Shown here piece after piece: positions 9,347 to 17,264 of a stretch of DNA of 64,000 bases. The notes under the pieces are model-generated. The model was given only the letters and a program-made list of their open reading frames with translations, searched no databases and was not told where the DNA came from. How positions within the stretch are numbered: the first letter of the stretch is position 1; each line of letters opens with the position of its first letter. Source of the stretch: DAOPYU01 sp942493245. Lineage in GTDB: Bacteria > Sumerlaeota > Sumerlaeia > UBA8349. A program made the position numbers and the translations under genes. The DNA lies in contig OW818685.1 of the NCBI GenBank assembly GCA_942493245.1, positions 186,001 through 250,000 of the forward strand, read 5' to 3'.

Positions 9347-10132
9347 TTACGGTTTCTTGATGAGATAAGCCTGTTGGATTCCAAATCCCCCTCCCGAGAA
9401 TTCCTGCTCCAGATCATAGAAAATGCGATTAATCGGATTTGAGTAACCCGGCCAGGCGGCGGGATCCGTTATCAAATCGCGGAGAAAACGTGATCCCAGA
9501 TAATACACCGAGGAAAACTCGTCTAATTCAAATGACAACGCCTTGGAGCACAAAAACGCCTCCAGATGATCCTTTTTCAAATAGCGGTTGAAGTCATGCT
9601 CGACGAGGGGAGGCAACTGTTTCAATGCCCGTAAGGAGTTGAGCAACATGAGAGGTTCCCAGAAGGCCTCTGACAGGAGAACACTTCCCCCTCGTTTGCA
9701 TACTCGAAGACACTCTCGAATCCCTTGTTGCTGCTCGTCCCAGCTGGGCAAGTTGATTAAAACGCGTGTGGTATAGACGTAATCGAATTGCTCCTCAGGG
9801 AAGGGCATGTCGCGTACGTCGGCTTGCAGAAACTTGACCGCGCTTTCCGAAGAATTCGATGGGTGTTCCCGGAGATTTCGCTCCGCCTCGCATATCATGG
9901 GCGGAGAATAATCCACACCAATGATCTTTGCTGCGCCACGTCCCCTTTGTTGTAAGGTCGCATGACCATTGGCACATCCGACATCGAGTACCACTCCTCC
10001 CGCAGGAAAATGTCGCCCTATCGCCTCGACTTCCAGGCGGATCATCCACTCATCGCCCCAGCTCGCCACAGGAGAGGTTCCATGCTGTAATGCCTGTTGA
10101 TCCCAGTAGTTCCGGATAAAATCGGTTGTCAT
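9347..10132 (-). CDS. Class I SAM-dependent methyltransferase
   Basis: This is a 261-residue SAM methyltransferase. Motif I is VVLDVGCANGHATL (about 47-60). GVDYSPPMICEAE (motif II region) and LQADVRDMPFPEEQFDYVYT (motif III/IV) follow, which is a standard Methyltransf_11/25 layout. It is AT-richer than the flanking rmlA and lies in the same minus-strand sugar cassette. A role in modifying a sugar or lipid-linked intermediate is likely, but the acceptor cannot be read. The start ATG at 10132 opens MTTDFIRNYWDQQA. Gaps of about 150 nt on either side hold nothing recognisable. Confidence 0.85.
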   Translation of the reverse strand: MTTDFIRNYWDQQALQHGTSPVASWGDEWMIRLEVEAIGRHFPAGGVVLDVGCANGHATLQQRGRGAAKIIGVDYSPPMICEAERNLREHPSNSSESAVKFLQADVRDMPFPEEQFDYVYTTRVLINLPSWDEQQQGIRECLRVCKRGGSVLLSEAFWEPLMLLNSLRALKQLPPLVEHDFNRYLKKDHLEAFLCSKALSFELDEFSSVYYLGSRFLRDLITDPAAWPGYSNPINRIFYDLEQEFSGGGFGIQQAYLIKKP

Positions 10133-10297
10133 CTTGTTGTCTCTCTTCTCAACATAGTATTCTCAGGATTCATTTGAACGGAATGATGATGTATCCGTCG
10201 ATAAGCATTGATGGTGAAAGTGTTTTTTGGTGTTGGGACCTTCTTCACAACAAGGTCGCATCTGATATAAAAATCGGAACTCATTGAAGTTCAAACA

Positions 10298-11221
10298 TCA
10301 GATCGCGCGATCAGGGGCTCGCGTTCCGAGATCCGCCCCGTTCGCAAACTCCTCCCGCAGCCGCGACAGGTATTGCCGGTAGGGGCAATCGGGCTGGGAT
10401 TGCAGACAACGGTCCAGGCCCGCCAGATCGATAAACCCCTTGCGCAACGCCACTTCCTCGGGACAGCCGATTTTGACGCTCTGCCGCTCCTCGATGATAC
10501 GGATAAAATTCTCCGCGTCAAGCAGACTCGTCGGCAGACCCGTGTCGAACCACGCCACGCCCCGGCTGATCAATCCCACCTGCAACGCCCCGGCATTCAA
10601 GTAATGCTCGATCACGCTCGTGATTTCGAGTTCCCCCCGCGCCGACGGTTTCACGCTCTCCGCCACCGCCACCACGTTGCCATCGAAAGCATACAAACCC
10701 GGTATCGCGTAATTCGACTTGGGCTGCTTCGGCTTTTCCTCCACCGAAACGCCCCGCCCATCCGGCGTCACCTCGATCACCCCGTAGCGGTTCGGATCTT
10801 TCACCGGATAGCCGAAAACCAGTCCGCCGCTCTCGAATTCCCGGAATTGCTCCGGGATATTCGTCTGCCCGTAGAAGATGTTGTCCCCCAGAATCAGCGA
10901 CACGGGCTGGCCCGCAATAAAATCCCGCCCGATCGTGAACGCCTGCGCCAACCCGGCAGGGCGCTCCTGGGCCGCGTACGAGAAACGCATCCCCCACTGC
11001 TCGCCCGTTCCCAGCAACTGCCGAAAACTCGGAACCCACTCGGGATTGCTGATAATCAACACGTCGTGAATGCCGCACAGCATCAGCGTCGTCAACGGGT
11101 AATAGATCATCGGCTTGTCGTACACATGCAGCAGCTGCTTGCTGATAATCTGGGTGATCGGGTACATCCGCGACCCCATTCCCCCCGCCAACACGATCCC
11201 CTTGGTCAATTTCCCTGGCAT
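10298..11221 (-). CDS. rmlA: Glucose-1-phosphate thymidylyltransferase RmlA
   Basis: RmlA joins dTTP and glucose-1-phosphate to give dTDP-glucose, the entry to dTDP-deoxysugars. The 307-residue protein has the nucleotidyltransferase start KGIVLAGGMGSRMYPIT (7-23), SKQLLHVYDKPMIYYPL (27-43) and LGDNIFYG (about 108-115, Mg-binding Asp), all diagnostic of RmlA. I set the start at the ATG at 11221, which has a strong AGGAGG 8 nt upstream; the open frame extends 10 codons further. It heads the minus-strand cassette that includes wecE, so it is the likely source of that enzyme's pathway precursor. Confidence 0.94.
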   Translation of the reverse strand: MPGKLTKGIVLAGGMGSRMYPITQIISKQLLHVYDKPMIYYPLTTLMLCGIHDVLIISNPEWVPSFRQLLGTGEQWGMRFSYAAQERPAGLAQAFTIGRDFIAGQPVSLILGDNIFYGQTNIPEQFREFESGGLVFGYPVKDPNRYGVIEVTPDGRGVSVEEKPKQPKSNYAIPGLYAFDGNVVAVAESVKPSARGELEITSVIEHYLNAGALQVGLISRGVAWFDTGLPTSLLDAENFIRIIEERQSVKIGCPEEVALRKGFIDLAGLDRCLQSQPDCPYRQYLSRLREEFANGADLGTRAPDRAI

Positions 11222-11480
11222 TTCTGCGCCTCCTGCGGTCCAATCCCCCAAATACAGGGACAGGCATCTGAAATCGTTTTTCGCTCGCGAAAATCAACCG
11301 GAAACACCTGCGCCTCAAAAATACGAAAACCCGCCCCGAAAGTCAAGCAGGCTGAAGCCGGGCGTCCGGACGTCGGGTGCATCCCCTGAGTTCGTGAGAA
11401 GGTTCACTGAAATTTGAATGCCTGGCTCAGTCCGGTACATAGAATCCAGAGACAAACACCGGAAGGTTCGGGAGAGAAAG

Positions 11481-11707
11481 AATCCTGAAAGGATTCCACA
11501 TACGATAGCCCAGGGCAAGCGAAGCGCCGCCCTGGGTAACCGGGCCGTCACTCTTCGTGTCCTGAAGGGGCACAACAAATCTCGACTTTTCCCTTCCTGT
11601 ACCGCCCTATGTTGAACCCTTTCAGGGTTTGCAAAATGGACGTCTTTTCCCAGGGCGACGCTGCGCTCGCCCTGGGCTATCGTATGTATAAGCCCTTCGG
11701 GCTTTTC
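11481..11707. repeat. Composite hairpin element B, copy 1 (BIME-like)
   Basis: This stretch of about 227 nt is built from several hairpins in mirror arrangement. AATCCTGAAAGGATT opens it. A CCCAGGGC..GCCCTGGG hairpin (about 11510-11538) is mirrored by CCCAGGGCGACGCTGC..CCCTGGG near 11659-11683. AAGCCCTTCGGGCTT closes it. The outer flanks ACGATAGCCCAGGG and CCCTGGGCTATCGT are exact inverted repeats. Copy 2 is at 28209-28381. It has no coding potential and sits in the 686-nt gap between divergent rmlA and the UDG-like gene, where I see nothing else definite. Confidence 0.65.
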
Positions 11708-11907
11708 ACCCCCCCCATAGATCCGGTTGATCAGAACCATCCTTCCCACAAGTTCGGGAGATGCACCCTCCGCTCCGCAGAAAGAGATGTCGCAGAAAGA
11801 GATTGCGCCACCACCCGGTCAAACTGGTAAGATACAACATGAAGAATGTGGTGGCCGACGTATGCGCCACAAGCGGTCCAGGACGGTTAAGCGACGCACG
11901 AAGAAGA

Positions 11908-12501
11908 ATGAGAAACATGATCGCCCTGACACAATTCGAATTCATAAGAACAAAGTACGGGCACTATGCAAGCTGGGCTATCTGGGCAGAGGAAGGAGAA
12001 AGACCCAAAGATAATGTTGGAGACCTTGGTTTTCTTGACCCCAAACGCAATGCAGGCTTGTTGAATCAATTGAACCCAGGTATCATTATGGTTGGCCTGA
12101 ATATATCGCGGAGAATTGAATCTCCATTCGCGAATTTCCACGATGGAAAATCCCGAGCGATTGACTACAAGATCAGGTATGCCCTGAAGGGCTCTCCATT
12201 TTGGGGTGCGTATATGACGGATATTATTAAGGATTTTGAGCAAAAAGTGTCCGGGAAAATGATGCGTTATTTGAGAATCAACAAGGTTTTTGAAGAAAGA
12301 AATGTGGAAATATTTCGTGAGGAAATGAAGGATCTTAGATCTGACAATCCGACTCTCGTCGCTTTAGGAAGAGATGCTTATACGATTTTGAACAGGAACT
12401 TCAAGAATGAGTTCAAGATTCTCAAGATACCACATTACAGCAATTATACAGGGAAAGAAAAATACAGAGAAGAAGTGAAATCTATCCTGTGTTTCGAATA
12501 A
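11908..12501 (+). CDS. Small UDG-superfamily-like protein of unknown function
   Basis: This is a 197-residue soluble protein that I recognise only as a widespread uncharacterised family. Conserved-looking blocks are KYGHYASWAIWAEEGE (16-31), NPGIIMVGLNISRR (56-69), FANFHDGKSRAIDYKIRYA (74-92), GAYMTDIIKDF (100-110), LVALGRDAY (150-158) and IPHYSNY (174-180). The VGLNIS strand and the late HYS motif recall the GxNP and H-containing motifs of uracil-DNA glycosylases, so a related fold is suspected, not shown. It is strikingly AT-rich against its neighbours and is preceded by repeat B, both signs of transfer. The start is uncertain: ATG 11908 or 11917. No partner gene is adjacent. Confidence 0.6.
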   Translation: MRNMIALTQFEFIRTKYGHYASWAIWAEEGERPKDNVGDLGFLDPKRNAGLLNQLNPGIIMVGLNISRRIESPFANFHDGKSRAIDYKIRYALKGSPFWGAYMTDIIKDFEQKVSGKMMRYLRINKVFEERNVEIFREEMKDLRSDNPTLVALGRDAYTILNRNFKNEFKILKIPHYSNYTGKEKYREEVKSILCFE

Positions 12502-12563
12502 AGTAATTCCGACCATGCTCACGCGCCTTCAGGGCGCAAGGATACAGGGAAAGGTGAAAGTCC

Positions 12564-13772
12564 ATGACCGGGAAAAAAGGCGCGGTTTGTCTGTGTCGTT
12601 TTGAAAATATGCGTGGCCCGCGAATCTTCCGTCTCGGGAGCGCTTGGATCGCGTTTTCCATCTTGTTGATGTCCACTCTGCCCCTCTCTGCCCAGAACCC
12701 CGTTTCAACCACCGACACCCTGATCTTGCGCGGCCTCAGCGACCTCTCGGCCACCGTCGTGCTCCCCTCCGGCCACCTGCTGGCGGGCGACGATGAAACG
12801 AATGAACTGCGCATCTACGACCCGAAAGGCGGCTTGCCTCAAACCACGGTCGAACTGAGCGCGTTCCTCGGCCAGCGCCTGGCCGACACTCCGGAACTCG
12901 ACCTCGAGGGCGCCGCACAGGCCGGCAAGCGCGTCTATTGGATCACCTCGCACGGACGGAACAAAGACGGCAAGGAACGCCCCGACCGCTACCGCTTCTT
13001 TGCCACCGAGGTGGACGCCGCCCCCGGCGCCCCGCCCGTTGTGCGCCCCGTGGGAACCCCCTGTAAGACCTTCGTCCAACAGATGCTCCAGGCCCCGTTT
13101 GCCAGGCCGATGGGGCTGGACAAGGCTACGCGGCTGGGAGAGAAACTTGAAAAGAAAGAACGCAAACGCCTGGCACCCAAGGAAAATGGACTCAACATCG
13201 AAGGTCTGGCCGCCTCCGCCGACGGTCGAACGCTCTATGTCGGACTGCGCAACCCTTTGTTACTCGACGCCGACGGGCGCCCCAGGGCGCTCGTGGTGAC
13301 CGTCCTCAACGCCGCCGAGGTCATGGACAGCGGCGCGGCCATCCAGTTCGGCCAACCCCTCCTGTGGGATCTCGACGGACTGGGCATCCGCAGCATGGAG
13401 TACGCTCCCGCGCACCGCGCCTTCCTGATTGTGGCCGGCGCCACCGAAGGCAAGTCGAAGAAACCGTTTGAATTGTTCCGCTGGAGTGGCGTCGCGGAAG
13501 AAGCGCCCGTGCGCATGCCGATCGCCGGAAAACTCCCGAAAAAGTTCACTCCGGAATCCATCGCGCCCGCCCCGGACAGCCCACGCGTCCTGGTCATCAG
13601 CGACGACGGCACCCTCCTCGTGCCCATACGCGGCGCGCAGGATTGCCTGGCGGACACCCTCCTTCCGGACAACAAATGCGAGAACAAGAACCTCCTCGAC
13701 CCGAACGCTAAAACCTGCCGCGGACTCTGGATCACGCCGGAGGTCCCCCCTGTCGTACAAAACGCCAACTGA
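12564..13772 (+). CDS. Exported DUF3616-family protein
   Basis: This is a 402-residue protein with an N-terminal export signal (hydrophobic AWIAFSILLMSTLPLSAQ, about residues 27-44) followed by a DUF3616 domain. Typical blocks are LRGLSDLSATVVLPSGHLLAGDDE (54-77), LDLEGAAQAGKRVYWITSHGR (about 112-132), NIEGLAASADGRTLYVGLRNP (211-231) and GIRSMEYA. The repeated short strands suggest a beta-propeller. Molecular function is unknown for the family. The ATG at 12564 has AAAGGTGA 7 nt upstream; the internal ATG at 12609 would also keep the signal peptide. It appears monocistronic. Confidence 0.8.
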   Translation: MTGKKGAVCLCRFENMRGPRIFRLGSAWIAFSILLMSTLPLSAQNPVSTTDTLILRGLSDLSATVVLPSGHLLAGDDETNELRIYDPKGGLPQTTVELSAFLGQRLADTPELDLEGAAQAGKRVYWITSHGRNKDGKERPDRYRFFATEVDAAPGAPPVVRPVGTPCKTFVQQMLQAPFARPMGLDKATRLGEKLEKKERKRLAPKENGLNIEGLAASADGRTLYVGLRNPLLLDADGRPRALVVTVLNAAEVMDSGAAIQFGQPLLWDLDGLGIRSMEYAPAHRAFLIVAGATEGKSKKPFELFRWSGVAEEAPVRMPIAGKLPKKFTPESIAPAPDSPRVLVISDDGTLLVPIRGAQDCLADTLLPDNKCENKNLLDPNAKTCRGLWITPEVPPVVQNAN

Positions 13773-13880
13773 GAAGGCACTCGGTTCCAGGAACTCCTCA
13801 TTGTCCGCCGAATGGTGAGGTTGTCGTTTGAGGGGGGAGATGCAGAGAAGGGTTCTTGTTCTGTAAAATGGGGAAGGCCC

Positions 13881-14087
13881 GGAGGTGGCACGGGCGTCCC
13901 GCCCGTGAATGGGGACGGTGAAAAGTAATTTTAGTCCAGCATCTTGCGCTTGGATTCCCCTCTGTGTCCAATATACTGTAACTGTACTTGTAGCCTCTTT
14001 TTGCAGGGTTCTGATAGCGTCCAGATCTGGGAGTTTCGGGGCTTTTGTTCCGGAGCCCCTTCATGGGCGAGACGCCCATGCCACCTC
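13881..14087. repeat. Inverted-repeat element C (about 207 bp)
   Basis: The left arm GGTGGCACGGGCGTCCC (13884-13900), continuing to GCCCGTGAA, is the imperfect inverse complement of the right arm TTCATGGGCGAGACGCCC (14060-14077), continuing to ATGCCACCTC. Each arm also folds on itself (ACGGGCG/CGCCCGT; ATGGGCG/CGCCCAT), and the sequence differences between arms keep the pairing. About 150 nt of AT-richer sequence lies between. It occupies most of the 459-nt gap between the DUF3616 and DUF2079 genes; nothing else is evident there. Confidence 0.6.
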
Positions 14088-14231
14088 AGAACCCCTTTCT
14101 CTCTCTGTGAAGGCACGAAGATGAGAGATCTTGGTTTGGGGTCATCTAGACAATGAGGTGCTCCTGGCACGCGGTTCCGTTCCCCCGCTTTTCGGTTGAA
14201 TCTTCCGGCGCTTGACGCGATAGTGCGTTCC

Positions 14232-15779
14232 ATGTTGACGGCGGCCCCCACACCTCCCGATTCCCCCTCGCCCGCGCCAGACCGGATGCGCCGCGGCGTC
14301 GCGCTGGCGTTTCACCTGGCGCTCATCGCGCTCGCGGGGTGGCACGTGTACCTGGCCACAACGGCGTATCTGGGCAACCGCTTTTATGCCTGCGATGTGG
14401 GCAACATCAACTACTGCCTCTACTGGACGCTGCGCGGGCGGTTCTTCTGCCTTTTCACGCACCAGTTCAGCAACTTCGCCTGCCACTTCACTCCCACGCT
14501 TCTGCTCCTGGCGCCGCTGCAGGGGCTGGTGCAACACCACCTGCTCGTGCCCCTGCTCGAGACCCTCGCCCTGCTGTCGGGCGCCTGGGCGGTGGCCTGG
14601 CTTTTCGACGGCCTGACCCGCCGCCGCAATACCCGCGCCTGGCCCCTTTCCCCACTCGGACTGGCCATCGGCTGGCTCTACGCCGCCAATGTCTGGACCG
14701 GCTCGATGCTGCTGTCGTACCACTTTGAAAGTTTCGGGGTGCCCCTGCTCCTCTGGGCCGTCGCGGCGGCGGCCCACCGGCGCTGGCGCTGGTTCTGGGC
14801 GCTGGCGATCCTCGCCGTCGGCGTCAAGGAAGACTTCGCGCTCTACTTCGCCGCCTTCGGCCTCTGGTGGAGCTTCTTCGGCTGGGAAAAAGGGACGGGG
14901 CGGGCGCTCTGGCGCAAACGCCTGACCCGGGCCTGGCCGATGGCCGCGGTCGGAATACTCTGGTTCCTCGCCGGATGGTGGAGTATCGGATGGTTCGCGC
15001 GGCAGGTCGGGTACGAGTCCTCCCTCTTCGCGCCCCGCTACGCCTGGCTCGGTCCCACGCTGACCGCGAAACTCCAGACGATCCAGAACAACCCCCAACT
15101 GTTCTGGATCCCTCTGTGGCACGTGGCCAAAATGACACTCTGGACGGCGCTCTTCCTCCCCCTGCTGGCGCCCGAGACCCTGCTTCTCCTCGTGCCCGGC
15201 GCCTATGTCATGGGACTGGCGGGCGACTTCGAGCCTATGTTCCAATTGATGTATTACTACAGTTATCCCCTCCTGCCCTTCCTGTTCGTCGGCGTCTGCG
15301 TGGCCCTCGCGCGGCTGGTGCGCCGCACCCGCCGCTGGCGATGGCGCGCCCCGCTGCGCGGCGTCCTGCTTCTCACACTGACACTGGCCGGATGCGCGCA
15401 GGTCGTCCAACCCACCCACATGGAGAGCCAGCGCCGCCTGCCCGCCGAAGTCACCGAACGCCACGGCTGGATCCGCATGGTCCTGGCCGAAGCGATCCCG
15501 CGCGACGCTTCCGTCGCCATCCAGTACGACCTCATCTGCCAGTTGCCCTTCCGCCCGTTGGTGTTCCCGGTCGAGGAAAAATGGCTCGACCAGGCCGAAT
15601 ACTGGGTCCTGGACTTGAAGGGCTTCCGGGGCGAACTGAAGGCGGACGAGTGCCGCCGGATCATCGAGCGGGGCCTCGACCTCGCGCGCCAGAAAAAAGC
15701 CCGCCTCCTCGTGGACCAGGACGGCCTTCTCATCTTCCACGTCCCGCAACCGGCCATGCCGGTCATCGGGACGGCGTGA
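14232..15779 (+). CDS. DUF2079 polytopic membrane protein
   Basis: This is a 515-residue integral membrane protein with about ten hydrophobic segments. It shows family blocks of DUF2079 (PF09852): CDVGNINYCLYWTLRGRFF early, HFTPTLLLLAPLQGL, SYHFESFGVPLLLWA, and VGVKEDFALYFAAFGLWW in the middle. DUF2079 proteins are related to GT-C glycosyltransferases and often sit near surface-glycan genes; activity is unproven. The C-terminal 130 residues are soluble (AEVTERHGWIRMVLAEA onward) and probably extracytoplasmic. The start is uncertain: I chose the first ATG (14232) over the upstream TTG because MLTAAPTPP directly precedes the first membrane segment. There is no clear Shine-Dalgarno. Confidence 0.8.
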   Translation: MLTAAPTPPDSPSPAPDRMRRGVALAFHLALIALAGWHVYLATTAYLGNRFYACDVGNINYCLYWTLRGRFFCLFTHQFSNFACHFTPTLLLLAPLQGLVQHHLLVPLLETLALLSGAWAVAWLFDGLTRRRNTRAWPLSPLGLAIGWLYAANVWTGSMLLSYHFESFGVPLLLWAVAAAAHRRWRWFWALAILAVGVKEDFALYFAAFGLWWSFFGWEKGTGRALWRKRLTRAWPMAAVGILWFLAGWWSIGWFARQVGYESSLFAPRYAWLGPTLTAKLQTIQNNPQLFWIPLWHVAKMTLWTALFLPLLAPETLLLLVPGAYVMGLAGDFEPMFQLMYYYSYPLLPFLFVGVCVALARLVRRTRRWRWRAPLRGVLLLTLTLAGCAQVVQPTHMESQRRLPAEVTERHGWIRMVLAEAIPRDASVAIQYDLICQLPFRPLVFPVEEKWLDQAEYWVLDLKGFRGELKADECRRIIERGLDLARQKKARLLVDQDGLLIFHVPQPAMPVIGTA

Positions 15780-15824
15780 CAGCGATTCGGCGCCCCCGTC
15801 CATTATTCAATGGTCCATTATCCG

Positions 15825-16046
15825 AAAAACCGCAATTGAACGCCTGTAGTCCGGTTTTCTTTCCGGCGGGCGGGACGCCCGCCCTCCCAAAAAGGCTATT
15901 TTCAAGGGAAAAATGGGTTCCCCGGGAACGCCAATCTCCTGATTGGCGCGGGAAAAATTTCACCCAAAGGGAGAACGAATTGCGCCCCTGTTTTCCCCGC
16001 CTTACATGGTGTCAAGCCCTGTTTTTTCGTTTCAACCGCGGTTTTC
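15825..16046. mobile_element. MITE-like element D, copy 2 (full length, about 222 bp)
   Basis: Terminal inverted repeats GAAAAACCGCAATTGAA (15824-15840) and TTCAACCGCGGTTTTC (16031-16046) bound two internal hairpins. One is GGCGGGCGGGACGCCCGCC near 15866. The other is CGCCAATCTCCTGATTGGCG near 15931-15950. It contains the same parts as the element at 3227-3453 but inverted. It lies between the DUF2079 and LysM genes. The rest of that 510-nt gap (16047-16289) contains nothing I can assign besides the Shine-Dalgarno of the next gene. Confidence 0.72.
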
Positions 16047-16289
16047 AGGAGGATCCACTCCCTCCGTCCCCCGCGCAGATTCCGCCGATTTTCCCCCGTC
16101 CCACGCTTGACTTGCGCCGTCCGGTATGACAAAATTTCTCCGGATTCTGAATGAGTGGCTTCCGAAGTGAAAAACGGACGCATTCGGAATTTTAAAAACT
16201 CGAAGACGATCGCCCGTTCCGCAACGGTTTCTTCCGGGAACGTCCGTGCGACCGATCTTGCAATTCCCTTCCTGAAGAGGAGTCCGACG

Positions 16290-16973
16290 ATGAAATCCCT
16301 GCTTTGCCTCATCTCCATCGGCCTGATGGTCCTGGTTTTCTCGGCCTGCAACGTCAACCCTGAACGCAGTGAATCTTTCATCAAGTTGAGCAAACGTGTG
16401 GAAGAAATGGAAAAAACGCTCAAGGGCGTCCAGACCGATCAGAACGACCTCTATGAAAAACTGGACCAGATCCGGAAAACGCTCGAAACCACCCCAACCG
16501 CCGGGGTGGATGGCGCCGCTGCCGACCCGGCCGCGCTCACCGCCGCCCTTCAGCGCGTGGATCAACTCGAAAAGAAAGTCGCCCTGCTGGAAAACCAGGT
16601 CTCCCTGCAACAGAAAGGCGCCTCCACAAAAGCGCCCGCAAAACCCGTCGAGAAGGAAACGGAACCGGCGCCAGCCGTTGACGCGGATCTCCAACCGCCG
16701 ACCACCCCTCCGTCTCCCACGGTCGTGCCGAAATCCGCCGCCCCCGCCGCCGAAGAAAAAGCGGGCGCAAAGAAACAGGAGGCGAAGAAATCCACGGGAA
16801 AATCAGCCGCCTCCTCGTCGAAAGGGTTCTATTATACCATTCAGTCCGGCGATACGCTCGAAACCATCGCCTCCAAGAACGGCGTGACGGTGCAGCAGTT
16901 GAAAGACGAAAACCGCCTGACGAACGGATCCAAACTCCTGGGTGGACAACAACTCTTCATCCCGAAGAAATAA
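16290..16973 (+). CDS. LysM-domain lipoprotein with coiled coil
   Basis: This 227-residue envelope protein begins with a lipoprotein signal (MKSLLCLISIGLMVLVFSAC, acylated Cys at residue 20, followed by N). Residues about 28-60 and 85-110 are heptad-rich (SKRVEEMEKTLKGV, LQRVDQLEKKVALLENQV) and likely coiled coil. A Pro/Ala/Lys-rich linker follows, and a LysM peptidoglycan-binding domain closes the protein (FYYTIQSGDTLETIASKNG to QQLFIPKK, about 180-227). It should tether a membrane to the cell wall. The ATG at 16290 is preceded by AGAGGAG at good spacing; the longer upstream frame is rejected. A terminator hairpin follows at 17010. Confidence 0.88.
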   Translation: MKSLLCLISIGLMVLVFSACNVNPERSESFIKLSKRVEEMEKTLKGVQTDQNDLYEKLDQIRKTLETTPTAGVDGAAADPAALTAALQRVDQLEKKVALLENQVSLQQKGASTKAPAKPVEKETEPAPAVDADLQPPTTPPSPTVVPKSAAPAAEEKAGAKKQEAKKSTGKSAASSSKGFYYTIQSGDTLETIASKNGVTVQQLKDENRLTNGSKLLGGQQLFIPKK

Positions 16974-17009
16974 GCCTGTTCCGGCGCTTTCAAAAGATTC
17001 CGGCCATTT

Positions 17010-17040
17010 GCCCCACGCCCTTCTCCAACCGGCGTGGGGC
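17010..17040 (+). terminator. Hairpin terminator after the LysM lipoprotein gene
   Basis: GCCCCACGCC (17010-17019) pairs perfectly with GGCGTGGGGC (17031-17040) around an 11-nt loop, 37 nt after the stop codon. The downstream CATGTTTTC is only weakly T-rich, so it is a probable rather than certain intrinsic terminator. The remaining gap to the convergent ankyrin gene (17041-17264) shows nothing else. Confidence 0.6.
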
Positions 17041-17264
17041 CATGTTTTCGCCCGGAAAACCACTTCCAGAGAAACAAATCCCCCGTAATCGTTGGGTTTG
17101 CCACACGACTGTCCAGAAGAACTTCACGGCAGGCGCCCCCTATATTTAACAGTAGAAACCGGCAGTTGAGGAAACCGCATGGCACGATCCTTTCGCAAAA
17201 GCCACTTCTTGTGCAAACATCTCAAGATGGGACTCAGGCCGGATTCCCGAAAACAGAATGGGAG

